Origin: DASSKO01 sp035690425 | Lineage (GTDB): Bacteria > Actinomycetota > Actinomycetes > Propionibacteriales > Nocardioidaceae | DNA: 31,449 nt | Direction of reading: 5' to 3' | NCBI GenBank assembly: GCA_035690425.1 | Contig: DASSKO010000147.1 | Coordinates: forward strand, 1-31,449 | Part shown: positions 15,847 through 26,203 of the stretch, in pieces | Layout: the number at the start of each line of letters is the position of its first letter | How positions within the stretch are numbered: the stretch's first letter is position 1 | The notes under the pieces: model-generated | Database searches by the model: none | Told to the model about the DNA's origin: nothing | What the model saw: only the letters and a program-made list of their open reading frames with translations | Translations under genes and position numbers: made by a program

Positions 15847-17076
15847 ATGTCGTCGTCATCCCCGGCCGAGCTCGTCCGCCTGCTCGCCAGCTGTGTCGAC
15901 GACCTCTGCGACGACCTGGTGGAGGTGCGTCGCGACATCCACGCCCACCCCGAGCTGGCGTGGGCGGAGAAGCGCACGACGATGCTCGTGGCCGAGCGGC
16001 TGGAGGCCGCCGGCGCCCGGGTGCAGCTGCTGCCGCGGTCGGGGGTGGTCGCCGAGATCGGCTCGGCCGCTGGTCCGCTGGTCGCGCTGCGGGCGGATCT
16101 CGACGCGCTGCCGGTGCGTGACACGACGGGCGATCCCTGGCGCTCGACCGTCGACGAGGTCGCCCACGCCTGCGGCCATGACGTGCACACGAGTGCGCTG
16201 CTCGGTGCGGGGCTGGCGCTGGCCGCCGTGCACCGCGACAGCCCGCTGCCCGGCCGGGTGCGGCTGCTCTTCCAGCCGGCCGAGGAGATCATGCCCGGCG
16301 GGGCGCTCGAGGTGATCGGCAGCGGCGCGCTCGACGAGGTGTCCGCGGTGTTCTGTCTGCACTGCGACCCGACCATCGACGTCGGCGAGGTCGGTCTGCG
16401 CGACGGCCCCATCACCGGCGCCGCCGACACGCTGACCGTGCGCCTGCAGGGCAGTGGTGGACACACGTCGCGGCCGCACCTGACCCAGGACCTGACCTAC
16501 GCGCTGGCCAAGGTGGTCACAGATCTGCCCGGCGTACTCTCGCGGCGGCTGGACCCGCGCACCGGCGCGAGCGTGGTCTGGGGCGCGATCCGCGCCGGTT
16601 CCGCGCCGAACGTCATCCCGTCGGTCGGAGAGGCACGCGGCACCGTCCGGCTGCTCGACGCCACCGCCTGGAACACCGCCCAGGAGATCGTCACCGAGAT
16701 CATCGACGACCTGCTGCGACCCTACGACCTGCACGCCGAGGTCGACTACGTCCGCGGTGTGCCGCCGGTCGTCAACGACCGGGCGGCGACCGCGGTGCTG
16801 GCCGACGCCGTGCGGGACGCGATCGGTGCGGAGGCCGCGACGGGTACGACGCAGAGCCTCGGCGGGGAGGACTTCGCCTGGTACCTGGAGCACGTCTCGG
16901 GTGCGATGGGCCGGCTCGGTGTCCGCGCACCCGGGGGTCCGACCTACGACCTCCACCAGGGAAACCTGCGCATCGACGAGCGCGCGATCGGGATCGGGGC
17001 CAAGACCCTGGCCGCCGCCGCGGTGCATGCCTGGGCGGCCACCTCCGACACCGCCGCGGCTGCTGGCTACCCGTAG
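15847..17076 (+). CDS. M20-family amidohydrolase (hippurate/indoleacetyl-amino-acid hydrolase type)
   Basis: A 409-residue dinuclear metallo-amidase of the M20D group, expected to split N-acyl amino acids or related amides in the cytoplasm. Metal ligands and motifs are visible: LRADLDALPV (81-90), ACGHDVH with C109, H111 and H114, QPAEE with E146 and E147, LHCDP with H172, a lid/dimerisation domain with GGHTSRPH (about 204-211), GGEDFAWY, and a C-terminal LHQGN histidine. The cysteine ligand is typical of M20D. The ATG at 15847 lacks a Shine-Dalgarno but has TAACGT eight bases upstream, so it is probably leaderless; earlier in-frame codons overlap the divergent gene. Substrate is unknown. Confidence 0.85.
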   Translation: MSSSSPAELVRLLASCVDDLCDDLVEVRRDIHAHPELAWAEKRTTMLVAERLEAAGARVQLLPRSGVVAEIGSAAGPLVALRADLDALPVRDTTGDPWRSTVDEVAHACGHDVHTSALLGAGLALAAVHRDSPLPGRVRLLFQPAEEIMPGGALEVIGSGALDEVSAVFCLHCDPTIDVGEVGLRDGPITGAADTLTVRLQGSGGHTSRPHLTQDLTYALAKVVTDLPGVLSRRLDPRTGASVVWGAIRAGSAPNVIPSVGEARGTVRLLDATAWNTAQEIVTEIIDDLLRPYDLHAEVDYVRGVPPVVNDRAATAVLADAVRDAIGAEAATGTTQSLGGEDFAWYLEHVSGAMGRLGVRAPGGPTYDLHQGNLRIDERAIGIGAKTLAAAAVHAWAATSDTAAAAGYP

Positions 17077-17083
17077 GTCACAA

Positions 17084-17096
17084 CCTCGTATCGAGG
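17084..17096. terminator. small hairpin downstream of the M20 gene
   Basis: CCTCG-TAT-CGAGG is a five-pair stem eight bases after the M20 stop codon. It is too short to be more than a weak terminator or a small operator for the following transporter operon. Confidence 0.2.
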
Positions 17097-17142
17097 GCTC
17101 GCCGCGTTGTCTGAACGGCTGAGCGCGGACGCCTGCGTGGTC

Positions 17143-17148
17143 TAGGCT
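17143..17148 (+). promoter_or_regulatory. candidate -10 box (TAGGCT) of the nucleoside transporter operon
   Basis: TAGGCT fits TANNNT and lies 73 bp before the GTG start of the lipoprotein gene, within the 145-bp spacer after the M20 gene. No convincing -35 hexamer is seen at 16-18 bp spacing, so this is weak. Confidence 0.25.
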
Positions 17149-17221
17149 CCACTGATCGTTGTCCACCTTCAGGCGCCCGCACCCGAGGCAGCCGGACCCA
17201 AGTTTCTTCAAAGGAGGCGCC

Positions 17222-18295
17222 GTGAAGATTACGGCTCGGGCTGCGGCCCTGGTGAGTGTTCTCGCGCTGTCGGCAACCGCGTGCGGTGAGGCACCGTCGG
17301 AGACCGAGAGCGCGACGAGTTCGGAGAACAGCGACTTCAAGGCGTGCATGGTGACCGACTCGGGCGGCATCGACGACCGGTCGTTCAACCAGACGTCCTG
17401 GCAGGGCGTCCAGCAGGCCGTGGAGGAGTTCGGCATCGAGAGCTCGGTGCTGGAGTCCAACAGCAACGCCGACTTCGTCCCCAACATCAGCCAGTTCGTC
17501 CAGCAGGACTGCGGGATCATCGTGACCGTCGGCTTCTTGCTGGCCGATGCGACCGAGCAGGCCGCCAAGGACAATCCGGACCAGAACTTCGCCATCGTCG
17601 ACTTCCTCTACGACAAGCCGGTCGACAACATCAAGCCGCTGGTGTTCAACACGGCCGAGGCGGCGTTCATGGCGGGCTACGTGTCCGCCGGCATGACCGA
17701 GTCGGGCAAGGTCGCCACGTTCGGCGGCATCAACATCCCGACCGTGACCATCTTCATGGACGGCTACTGGCAGGGCGTCCAGCACTACAACGAGCAGAAC
17801 GGCACCGACGTGCAGGTGCTCGGCTGGAACCAGAAGTCGCAGAACGGGTCGTTCACCGGTGACTTCACCGACCAGAACAAGGGCAAGACGCTGACCGAGA
17901 ACTTCATCCGTCAGGGCGCCGACATCGTGATGCCGGTCGCCGGGCCGGTCGGCCTCGGTGCGGCCGCGGCGGCGCAGGAGGCCGACAACGTCGACATCGT
18001 GTGGGTGGACACCGACGGGTGTGTGTCCGCGCAGGAGTACTGCGACGTGTTCCTCACCTCCGTGATGAAGGGCATGGACGTCGCGGTGAAGCAGGTTATC
18101 GAGACCACGATGAACGGCGAGTTCGACGGCGAGCCCTACATCGGCACGCTGGAGAACGGCGGAGTCCAGCTCGCACCGTTCCACGAGCACGAGGACGAGG
18201 TGCCGGACGAGCTGAAGCAGCAGCTCGACGAGGTGAAGCAGGCGATCATCTCCGGCGACATCAAGATCACCTCGCCGGCGCAGCCCGGCACGTGA
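17222..18295 (+). CDS. BmpA/PnrA-family nucleoside-binding lipoprotein of an ABC transporter
   Basis: A 357-residue extracytoplasmic solute-binding lipoprotein. The GTG at 17222 has an ideal Shine-Dalgarno (AAAGGAGG, 17210-17217). A lipoprotein signal runs to C21 (ATAC lipobox, somewhat non-consensus) and is followed by a Ser/Glu-rich linker. The BMP domain shows TDSGGIDDRSFNQTSWQG (45-62), a hallmark of purine-nucleoside receptors such as PnrA, and NTAEAAFMAGY plus WVDTDG further on. It captures nucleosides and passes them to the permeases encoded at 19955-22437. Cytidine deaminase, thymidine phosphorylase and adenosine deaminase in the same operon support a nucleoside substrate. A 14-bp hairpin follows the stop codon. 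Confidence 0.92.
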   Translation: MKITARAAALVSVLALSATACGEAPSETESATSSENSDFKACMVTDSGGIDDRSFNQTSWQGVQQAVEEFGIESSVLESNSNADFVPNISQFVQQDCGIIVTVGFLLADATEQAAKDNPDQNFAIVDFLYDKPVDNIKPLVFNTAEAAFMAGYVSAGMTESGKVATFGGINIPTVTIFMDGYWQGVQHYNEQNGTDVQVLGWNQKSQNGSFTGDFTDQNKGKTLTENFIRQGADIVMPVAGPVGLGAAAAAQEADNVDIVWVDTDGCVSAQEYCDVFLTSVMKGMDVAVKQVIETTMNGEFDGEPYIGTLENGGVQLAPFHEHEDEVPDELKQQLDEVKQAIISGDIKITSPAQPGT

Positions 18296-18302
18296 GGCGT
18301 CA

Positions 18303-18340
18303 CGACCGGGGAGGCGGGACCGCACTCGCCTCCCCGGTCG
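18303..18340 (+). terminator. 14-bp hairpin between the binding-protein and ATPase genes (partial terminator or mRNA stabiliser)
   Basis: Bases 18303-18316 pair perfectly with 18327-18340 (14 pairs, mostly GC, 10-nt loop), seven bases after the lipoprotein stop. No U-tract follows. A second palindrome, CCGGGGG-GTG-CCCCCGG, lies at 18356-18372. In transporter operons such hairpins commonly raise the level of binding-protein mRNA relative to the downstream membrane components. Confidence 0.6.
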
Positions 18341-18380
18341 CGTGTGCGACTATCCCCGGGGGGTGCCCCCGGATTGCGCC

Positions 18381-19954
<1,574 letters not shown>

Positions 19955-19958
<4 letters not shown>

Positions 19959-21145
19959 GCCTGGTGCGCGACCTACGGAGCCGGGCGCTGTCGGGCGGTG
20001 GTGCGCTGCTCACCGTGCTGGCGCTGGTGCTGGCCCTGCTGATCAGCGCGGTGCTGATCGTCTTCTCCGACCCCGACGTCCTCGAAGCGCTGCCGTACTT
20101 CTTCGCGTACCCGCCCGACACCTTCGCCGCGATGTGGGAGAGCGTCAGCAGCGCCTACTGGGCGCTGTTCACCGGGTCGATCGTCGACCCGGGAGCGCAG
20201 TCGGTGCGGGGCTTCTTCGCGCCGTTGTCGGAGACCCTCGTCAACGCGACGCCGCTGATCGCGGCGGGGCTCGCGTTCGGCCTGCCTTTCCGCACCGGGC
20301 TGTTCTACATCGGCGGCGAAGGCGCGATCGTCCTCGGCGCGATCTGCGCGGGCTATGTCGGGTTCGCATGGGACCTGCCGATCGTGATCCACCTGCTCGT
20401 CGCGGTCGCCGCCGGGCTGCTGGGCGGAGCCGTGTGGGGCGGCATCCCCGGGCTGCTCAAGGCGCGCACGGGGGCCCACGAGGTGATCACCACGATCATG
20501 CTCAACTATGTCGCGCTGTATCTGATCGCCTACCTGCTCACCACCAGCGCGTTCCAGCGGCCGGGCCGCTCCGACCCGATCAGCCCGGTCATCGACGCGA
20601 GTGCGCAGATGCCCGCGCTGGTCCCCGGCCTGCGGGTCCACGTCGGCCTCGTCTTCGTCTTGATAGCTGCCGGTGTCGTGTCGTGGCTGTTGACCCGCAG
20701 CACGCTCGGGTTCCGGTTGCGCGCGGTGGGGTCCAACCCCGACGCGGCCCGCAACGCCGGGATGGGCGTGGGGCGCTCCTACGTCGAGGTGATGCTGATC
20801 GCCGGCGCGCTCGCCGGTCTGGCGGGCGCGGTGGAGGCGTTGGGCACGCAGCGGACCCTGACCGGCGGAATCTCGGCGGGGCTGGGCTTCGACGCGATCA
20901 CCGTCGCGCTGCTGGGCCGCTCGCGGCCCCTCGGCACCGTGCTCGCGGGGCTGCTGTTCGGCGCGCTGCGGGCCGGCGGCATCGACATGCAGGCCGAGAC
21001 GGGCACCCCGGTCGACATCATCCTGGTCGTGCAGTCACTGGTCGTGCTGTTCATCGCCGCACCGCCGCTGGTGAAGTCGGTCTTCCGGGTGCGCGCGGTC
21101 GAGGCCGACGGTCTCGCACCCGCAACGAAGGGATCGAGCCTGTGA
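19955..21145 (+). CDS. ABC transporter permease 1, nucleoside importer (YufP-like)
   Basis: A 396-residue inner-membrane permease of the BPD_transp_2 (branched-chain amino acid/sugar/nucleoside) family. Hydrophobic helices are visible from about 17-37, then roughly 95-150, 155-205 and 225-250, and several from 275 to the end. The conserved FYIGGEGAIVLGA and the cytoplasmic coupling region near LRAVGSNPDAARNAGM, followed by GLGFDAITVALLGRSRPLG, identify the nucleoside-transporter branch. It forms the channel with the second permease. The GTG start overlaps the ATPase stop by four bases. Confidence 0.92.
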
Positions 21146-22437
21146 GCACCACGACCTCCGGTCTCGCCTCCGCAGCGCCTGACCACGACATCACGCCGAC
21201 GGTCCGCGAACGCGGCTGGAAGAACGCCATCATCTTCGCGGTGCTGGGACTGATCGCGCCGCTGGCGTTCGGGCTCGGCAGTCCTGCCGGCGCCACCTCC
21301 ACCTTCGAGGTGACGCTTCCCGACGCGGTGCTCTTCATCGAGCCCATCGGTGTGCCGTCACAGACTGCTGCGCTCGCGCTCGGCCTGCTCTGCCTCGCGC
21401 TCGCCGGGTTCGCTGTCTTCCGGGAGCTGCGGGGCTTCCGCACCCCGCGGACCGTGGCGGCCGTGTTCGGTGTCGCGTGGGTGCTGTCCTTCCTGTGCTG
21501 GGCCGTCGCGGACAAGTCGATCTCGATGGTCGGCCTGCTGCAGGGCTCGCTGCTGCTGGCGGTCCCGCTGGTCTTCGGTGCACTGTCCGGCGTGCTGAGT
21601 GAGCGGGCGGGCGTCATCAACATCGCGATCGAGGGCCAGCTGCTCGCCGGAGCCTTCCTGTCCGCGGTCGTTGCCAGCGTGAGCGACAACGTCTATCTCG
21701 GTCTGCTCGCGGCGCCGGTCGCCGGCCTGCTCATCGGGCTTCTGCTGGCCGTCTTCACGATCCGCTACGTCGTCGACCAGATCATCGTGGGCGTGGTGCT
21801 GGTGGTGTTCGTCGTCGGGCTGACGAGCTTCCTGTACGGCCGGCTGCTCGCGCCGCAGGCCGACGTGTTCAACACGCCGGAGACGTTCTCGTCGATCGCC
21901 ATCCCGTTGCTCTCCGACATCCCACTGCTGGGTGCTGTGCTCTTCGAGCAGTCGATCATCGTCTACCTGATGTACGGCGCCGTCGCCCTGGTGCACGTGG
22001 CGATCTTCCACACCCGGTGGGGGCTGCGCGTCCGGTCCGTAGGCGAGCATCCGCAGGCGGCCGACACGGTCGGCATCAACGTCTACCGCACCCGGTTCCG
22101 CCAGGTGGCGCTCGGTGGCGCGATGGCTGGCCTCGGCGGTGCCTTCTTCACCCTCGGCCAGGTCGGCGCCTTCGGCGAGCAGATGACGTCGGGCAAGGGC
22201 TTCATCGCCCTCGCCGCGATGATCTTCGGCCGGCACCGGCCACTCGGTGCGCTGGGCGCCGCCCTGCTGTTCGGCTTCGCCGACAACCTACAGAGCTATC
22301 TGTCGATCATCGGCACGCCGATCCCCAGCCAGTTCATGTTGATGGTGCCCTACCTCGTCACGGTCTTCGCCGTGGCCGGGTTGGTGGGCCGGCACCGGCC
22401 CCCGGCGGCGATCGGACGCCCCTACATCAAGTCGTGA
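21142..22437 (+). CDS. ABC transporter permease 2, nucleoside importer (YufQ-like)
   Basis: A 431-residue permease of the same family. Its core motifs parallel the first permease: ERAGVINIAIEGQLLAGAF, a coupling segment VRSVGEHPQAADTVGI, and GKGFIALAAMIFGRHRPLGA. The N-terminal 135 residues carry extra hydrophobic segments before the conserved core, making it longer than many homologues. The GTG at 21142 overlaps the preceding stop (GTGA); the frame is open much further upstream only as a shadow of the first permease gene. It is followed 16 bp later by cytidine deaminase. Confidence 0.92.
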   Translation: MSTTTSGLASAAPDHDITPTVRERGWKNAIIFAVLGLIAPLAFGLGSPAGATSTFEVTLPDAVLFIEPIGVPSQTAALALGLLCLALAGFAVFRELRGFRTPRTVAAVFGVAWVLSFLCWAVADKSISMVGLLQGSLLLAVPLVFGALSGVLSERAGVINIAIEGQLLAGAFLSAVVASVSDNVYLGLLAAPVAGLLIGLLLAVFTIRYVVDQIIVGVVLVVFVVGLTSFLYGRLLAPQADVFNTPETFSSIAIPLLSDIPLLGAVLFEQSIIVYLMYGAVALVHVAIFHTRWGLRVRSVGEHPQAADTVGINVYRTRFRQVALGGAMAGLGGAFFTLGQVGAFGEQMTSGKGFIALAAMIFGRHRPLGALGAALLFGFADNLQSYLSIIGTPIPSQFMLMVPYLVTVFAVAGLVGRHRPPAAIGRPYIKS

Positions 22438-22453
22438 CAGCACGGAGGCGTCG

Positions 22454-22879
22454 ATGGTGACAGCGAGCGAGGCGGACTGGGAGACGCTGCGCGAGGCAGC
22501 CCGCGAGGTCGCCACGCGGGCCTATGCGCCGTACTCCCACTACCCCGTGGGTGCGGCCGCTCTCGTCGACGACGGTCGGGTCGTCGTGGGCTGCAACGTG
22601 GAGAACGCGTCGTACGGCGTCGGGCTGTGCGCCGAGTGCGGCCTCGTGTCAGCCCTGCATGCCACGGGCGGCGGTCGGCTCGTCGCGTTCACCTGCAGCA
22701 ACGGGCTGGGCCAACGGATCATGCCGTGCGGACGCTGCCGGCAGCTGCTGTGGGAGCACGGTGGGGCGCGGCTGCGAGTCGACACTCCCAGCGGAATCCG
22801 GGAGATGGCCGAGGTGCTTCCGGACGCGTTCGGGCCCGACGACCTCACCGCGGCGACCGACGGACCCACCGATGGCTGA
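22454..22879 (+). CDS. cdd: cytidine deaminase
   Basis: A 141-residue homotetrameric-type cytidine deaminase converting cytidine and deoxycytidine to uridine and deoxyuridine. NVENASYG (48-55) binds the ribose. Zinc is held by C59 in CAECG, with E61 as proton shuttle, and by C92 and C95 in PCGRCRQLL. GGAGG at 22444-22448 sits five bases before the ATG. Its end overlaps the thymidine phosphorylase gene by eight bases. It feeds uracil nucleosides made from imported cytidine to the phosphorylase. Confidence 0.95.
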   Translation: MVTASEADWETLREAAREVATRAYAPYSHYPVGAAALVDDGRVVVGCNVENASYGVGLCAECGLVSALHATGGGRLVAFTCSNGLGQRIMPCGRCRQLLWEHGGARLRVDTPSGIREMAEVLPDAFGPDDLTAATDGPTDG

Positions 22880-24164
22880 GGCGCACGACGCGGTCGAGGT
22901 GATCGCCACCAAGCGGGACGGCCACGAGCTCAGCGACGCCCAGATCGACTGGGCCATCGACGCCTACACCCGGGACGTGGTCGCCGACGAGCAGATGTCT
23001 GCGTTGGCGATGGCGATCCTGCTGCGGGGCATGAGCCGGCGCGAGGTCAGCCGCTGGACCGCGGCGATGATCGCGTCCGGTGAGAGGCTGAGCTTCTCCT
23101 CGCTATCGCGGCCGACGGCCGACAAGCACTCCACGGGCGGCGTGGGCGACAAGATCACGCTGCCGCTGGCACCGCTTGTCGCCTCCTGCGGCATCGCGGT
23201 GCCGCAACTGTCCGGCCGCGGGCTCGGCCACACCGGCGGCACGCTCGACAAGCTCGAGGCGATCCCGGGCTGGCAGGCTGCGCTGTCCAACGACCAGATG
23301 CTGTCCCAGCTCGAAGCCGTCGGTGCGGTCATCTGCGCTGCCGGCTCCGGCCTGGCTCCGGCGGACAAGAAGCTTTACGCGTTGCGCGACGTGACCGGCA
23401 CAGTCGAGTCGATCCCGTTGATCGCCAGCTCGATCATGAGCAAGAAGATCGCCGAGGGCACCGGCGCGCTCGTGCTCGACGTCAAGGTCGGCAGCGGTGC
23501 GTTCATGAAGAGCCTCGACGATGCCCGCGAGCTCGCCGAAACCATGGTCGCGCTCGGCGCGGACGCCGGCGTCGCCACGGTGGCGTTGCTCACCGGCATG
23601 TCTACGCCGCTGGGGCGCACCGCAGGCAACGCCCTGGAGGTCCGCGAGTCGCTGGAGGTGCTGTCCGGCGGCGGACCGCCCGACGTGGTCGAGCTGACCG
23701 TCGCGCTCGCTCGCGAGATGCTGGCCGCTGCCGGCGCGGACGACGTCGATCCCGCCGACAGGCTGGCCGACGGCACCGCGATGGACGTGTGGCGGGCGAT
23801 GATCTCGGCGCAGGGCGGTGACCCGGTCGCCGAACTGCCGAGGGCCCGCGAGACGCACGTGCTCACGGCCGAGGCTGACGGAGTGCTGACCGCACTGGAC
23901 GCGATGGCGGTCGGTCTCGCCGCCTGGCGCCTCGGTGCCGGCCGGGCCCGCAAGGAGGACCCGGTGCAGGCCGGGGCCGGTGTGGAGATGCACGCGAAGC
24001 CGGGCGACTCCGTCACGGCCGGGCAGCCGCTGCTGACCCTGCACACCGACGACGCCGCACGGTTCGAGCGAGCACTGGGGCCGCTCGCGGACGGCATCGA
24101 GATCGCGCCCGCCGGCACGCCGTTCTCTCGCTCCGCTGTGATCCTTGACAGGGTGGTCGGATGA
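22872..24164 (+). CDS. deoA: thymidine (pyrimidine-nucleoside) phosphorylase
   Basis: A 430-residue enzyme that phosphorolyses thymidine, deoxyuridine and possibly uridine to the base plus (deoxy)ribose-1-phosphate. KHSTGGVGDKITL (85-97) contains the phosphate/base-binding residues, and the family signature SGRGLGHTGGTLDKLE lies at 114-129. The alpha/beta domain and a C-terminal barrel-sandwich domain with VEMHAKPGDSV follow at standard length. The ATG at 22872 overlaps cdd by eight bases, and the stop overlaps add in ATGA. The longer frame from 22524 is a shadow of cdd. The sugar phosphate produced is the substrate for the mutase and aldolase encoded on the opposite strand. Confidence 0.95.
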   Translation: MAEAHDAVEVIATKRDGHELSDAQIDWAIDAYTRDVVADEQMSALAMAILLRGMSRREVSRWTAAMIASGERLSFSSLSRPTADKHSTGGVGDKITLPLAPLVASCGIAVPQLSGRGLGHTGGTLDKLEAIPGWQAALSNDQMLSQLEAVGAVICAAGSGLAPADKKLYALRDVTGTVESIPLIASSIMSKKIAEGTGALVLDVKVGSGAFMKSLDDARELAETMVALGADAGVATVALLTGMSTPLGRTAGNALEVRESLEVLSGGGPPDVVELTVALAREMLAAAGADDVDPADRLADGTAMDVWRAMISAQGGDPVAELPRARETHVLTAEADGVLTALDAMAVGLAAWRLGAGRARKEDPVQAGAGVEMHAKPGDSVTAGQPLLTLHTDDAARFERALGPLADGIEIAPAGTPFSRSAVILDRVVG

Positions 24165-25234
24165 CCCTCGACTTCGCCACCGTCCAGGCCGCCCCCAAGG
24201 TGCTGTTGCACGACCACCTGGACGGTGGCCTGCGTCCAGCGACGATCGTCGAGCTGGCAGCGGAGATCGGCCACGAGCTGCCGACCGCGGATGTCGAGGC
24301 CGTCGGTCGGTGGTTCGTCGACTCCGCCAGCTCCGGTTCGCTCGAGCGCTACCTCGAGACCTTCGCGCACACGGTGGCCGTGATGCAGACGGCCCCTGCG
24401 CTCACCCGAGTTGCCCGGGAGTGTGTCGAGGACCTGGCCGCCGACGGCGTCGTCTACGCGGAGCTGCGGTATGCACCGGAGCAGCACCTCGCCGGTGGTC
24501 TCGACCTCGACGAGGTCGTCGCCGCCGTGCAGCGGGGCATCGACGACGGTGTCGCCGCTGCCGGCGCGAATATCACCGTGCGTCAGCTGGTCACCGCGAT
24601 GCGGCACCAGGCGCGGTCGATGGAGATCGCCGAGCTCGTGGTGCGACACCGCGACCGGGGAGTCGCCGGCTTCGACATCGCCGGCGCCGAGGCGGGCTAT
24701 CCCCCCACCCGCCATCTCGACGCGTTCGAGTATCTGCAGCGGGAGAACTCCCACTTCACCATCCACGCCGGCGAGGGTTTCGGGCTGCCGTCGATCTGGG
24801 AGGCCATCCAGTGGTGCGGCGCGGACCGGCTCGGCCACGGCGTGCGGATCATCGATGACATCGACGTGGTCGACGGTGGCCCGGTGCGGCTCGGCCGACT
24901 GGCGTCCTACGTCCGCGACAAGCGGATCCCGCTGGAGCTGTGCCCCTCGTCCAACGTGCAGACCGGGGCTGCTGCATCGATCGGCGAGCACCCCATCGGG
25001 CTGCTCACCGAGCTGCGCTTCCGGGTGACGGTCAACACCGACAACCGGCTGATGAGCGGCACCTCGATGAGCCGGGAGATGAGCCTGCTGTGCGACGCCT
25101 TCGGCTACGGCCTCGGCGACCTGCGCTGGTTCACGATCAATGCGATGAAGAGCTCGTTCCTGCCCTTCGGCGAGCGCCTCGCCATCATCGACCAGGTGAT
25201 CAAGCCCGGGTACGCCGCTCTCGGCACCCGCTGA
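24161..25234 (+). CDS. add: adenosine deaminase
   Basis: A 357-residue zinc hydrolase converting adenosine and deoxyadenosine to inosine and deoxyinosine. Metal and catalytic residues are in place: H17 and H19 in LLHDHLDGG, H202 with catalytic E205 in IHAGEG, H226 in GHGVRI, and D294 in NTDNRLMSG. The usual vertebrate/enterobacterial TDDP is TDNR here, which as I recall is common in actinomycete Add. It is the last gene of the transporter operon, with an ATGA overlap on deoA. Inosine would go to the purine nucleoside phosphorylase at the right edge. Confidence 0.94.
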   Translation: MTLDFATVQAAPKVLLHDHLDGGLRPATIVELAAEIGHELPTADVEAVGRWFVDSASSGSLERYLETFAHTVAVMQTAPALTRVARECVEDLAADGVVYAELRYAPEQHLAGGLDLDEVVAAVQRGIDDGVAAAGANITVRQLVTAMRHQARSMEIAELVVRHRDRGVAGFDIAGAEAGYPPTRHLDAFEYLQRENSHFTIHAGEGFGLPSIWEAIQWCGADRLGHGVRIIDDIDVVDGGPVRLGRLASYVRDKRIPLELCPSSNVQTGAAASIGEHPIGLLTELRFRVTVNTDNRLMSGTSMSREMSLLCDAFGYGLGDLRWFTINAMKSSFLPFGERLAIIDQVIKPGYAALGTR

Positions 25235-25261
25235 CCACAACACCACAACACGGGGCAACGG

Positions 25262-25315
25262 TGCGATCTCGGCGGGAAGAGGCCCCGCCCCTCAAATGCT
25301 CGCGCCGAGATCGCA
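25262..25315. terminator. 13-bp inverted repeat between convergent operons, likely bidirectional terminator
   Basis: TGCGATCTCGGCG (25262-25274) pairs perfectly with CGCCGAGATCGCA (25303-25315) around a 28-nt loop. It occupies most of the 93-bp gap between add and the short aldehyde-dehydrogenase gene. There is no U-tract, as is common in high-GC actinomycetes. A dispersed palindromic repeat is the alternative. Confidence 0.5.
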
Positions 25316-25327
25316 GTTTCGACTCGG

Positions 25328-26203
25328 TCAGATGCCGATGGGGTGCCACACGGTCTTGGTTTCCAGGGCCCAGGTCAGGCGAGCGATGCCGGGCGTCTGA
25401 GACCAGGTGTGGGGCTGTGGGCGCAGGACTCGTTTGAGGTTGTCCGCGGCGGCGATCTCGAGGTCGCGCGCGGTGTCGGGGTCGGTGATGCCGGTGAGGT
25501 CGACGGCGTTGACGTCCATGTGCGCGGCGAGCCAGGGTGCGACCTCGGAGATTTTGCCGGTGAGGACGTTGACGACGCCGGCGGGTAGGTCGGAGGTGGC
25601 CAGCACCTCGGTGAGGGTGATGGCCGGCAGCGGCCCGCGTTCGGCCGCCAGCACCACGGTGGTGTTGCCGGTGACGATGGCGGGGGCGAGGACGGAGACC
25701 AGTCCGAGCAGCGTGGAGTCCTGGGGTGCGATCACGGCGACGACGCCGGTGGGTTCGGGCACCGAGAAGTCGAAGTAGGGTCCCGCCACCGGGTTGGTGT
25801 TGCCGGCGACCTGGGCGATCTTGTCCGCCCATCCGGCGTACCAGACGACGCGGTCGACTGCGGCGGAGACGGTGTCGTGGGCCTTCTTGGCGGTGATGCC
25901 CTCGCAGCGGGCCACTTCGTCGACGAACTGGGCCCGGCGGCCTTCGAGCATCTCCGCGATGCGGTAGATGACCTGCCCGCGGTTGTAGGGCGTGCGGCCG
26001 GACCAGCCGGCGAATGCCTTGCGGGCGGCGGCGACGGCGTCGCGGGCGTCCTTGCGGGAGGCCAGGGCGGCGTTGGCGAGGAAGCGGCCCTTGCCGTCGG
26101 TGGCGACGTAGGTGCGGCCGCTCTCGCTGCGGGGGAAAGCACCGTCGATGAACAACTTGTAGGTCTTGCGCACGTCGATCCGGGACTCGGTGGACGGTGT
26201 CAT
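25328..26203 (-). CDS. half-length, catalytically incomplete aldehyde dehydrogenase-like protein (ALDH16 C-terminal-domain-like)
   Basis: A 291-residue protein matching only the cofactor-binding half of an aldehyde dehydrogenase, against about 480 residues for a full enzyme. It starts conventionally (YKLFIDGAF at 14-22) and passes through a Rossmann-like region. There PWNF has become APQDS and KPAE has become LAAE; after LTGITD the chain moves to a unique C-terminus ending TKTVWHPIGI. The general-base glutamate, catalytic cysteine and EIFGP segment are all absent. Only 93 bp separate its stop from add, so the missing half is not nearby in another frame. An ATGA overlap with the preceding complete dehydrogenase argues for a co-produced partner, not decay. 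Together the two (476 + 291) resemble the two-domain ALDH16 layout. Confidence 0.75.
   Translation of the reverse strand: MTPSTESRIDVRKTYKLFIDGAFPRSESGRTYVATDGKGRFLANAALASRKDARDAVAAARKAFAGWSGRTPYNRGQVIYRIAEMLEGRRAQFVDEVARCEGITAKKAHDTVSAAVDRVVWYAGWADKIAQVAGNTNPVAGPYFDFSVPEPTGVVAVIAPQDSTLLGLVSVLAPAIVTGNTTVVLAAERGPLPAITLTEVLATSDLPAGVVNVLTGKISEVAPWLAAHMDVNAVDLTGITDPDTARDLEIAAADNLKRVLRPQPHTWSQTPGIARLTWALETKTVWHPIGI

Noticed and set aside
25328..26203. Short aldehyde dehydrogenase as a frameshifted or decaying pseudogene
   Set aside because: Only 93 bp follow before add, with no dehydrogenase C-terminal remnants in any frame, and the four-base overlap with the upstream gene is intact. Decay remains possible but a conserved partner subunit is likelier.
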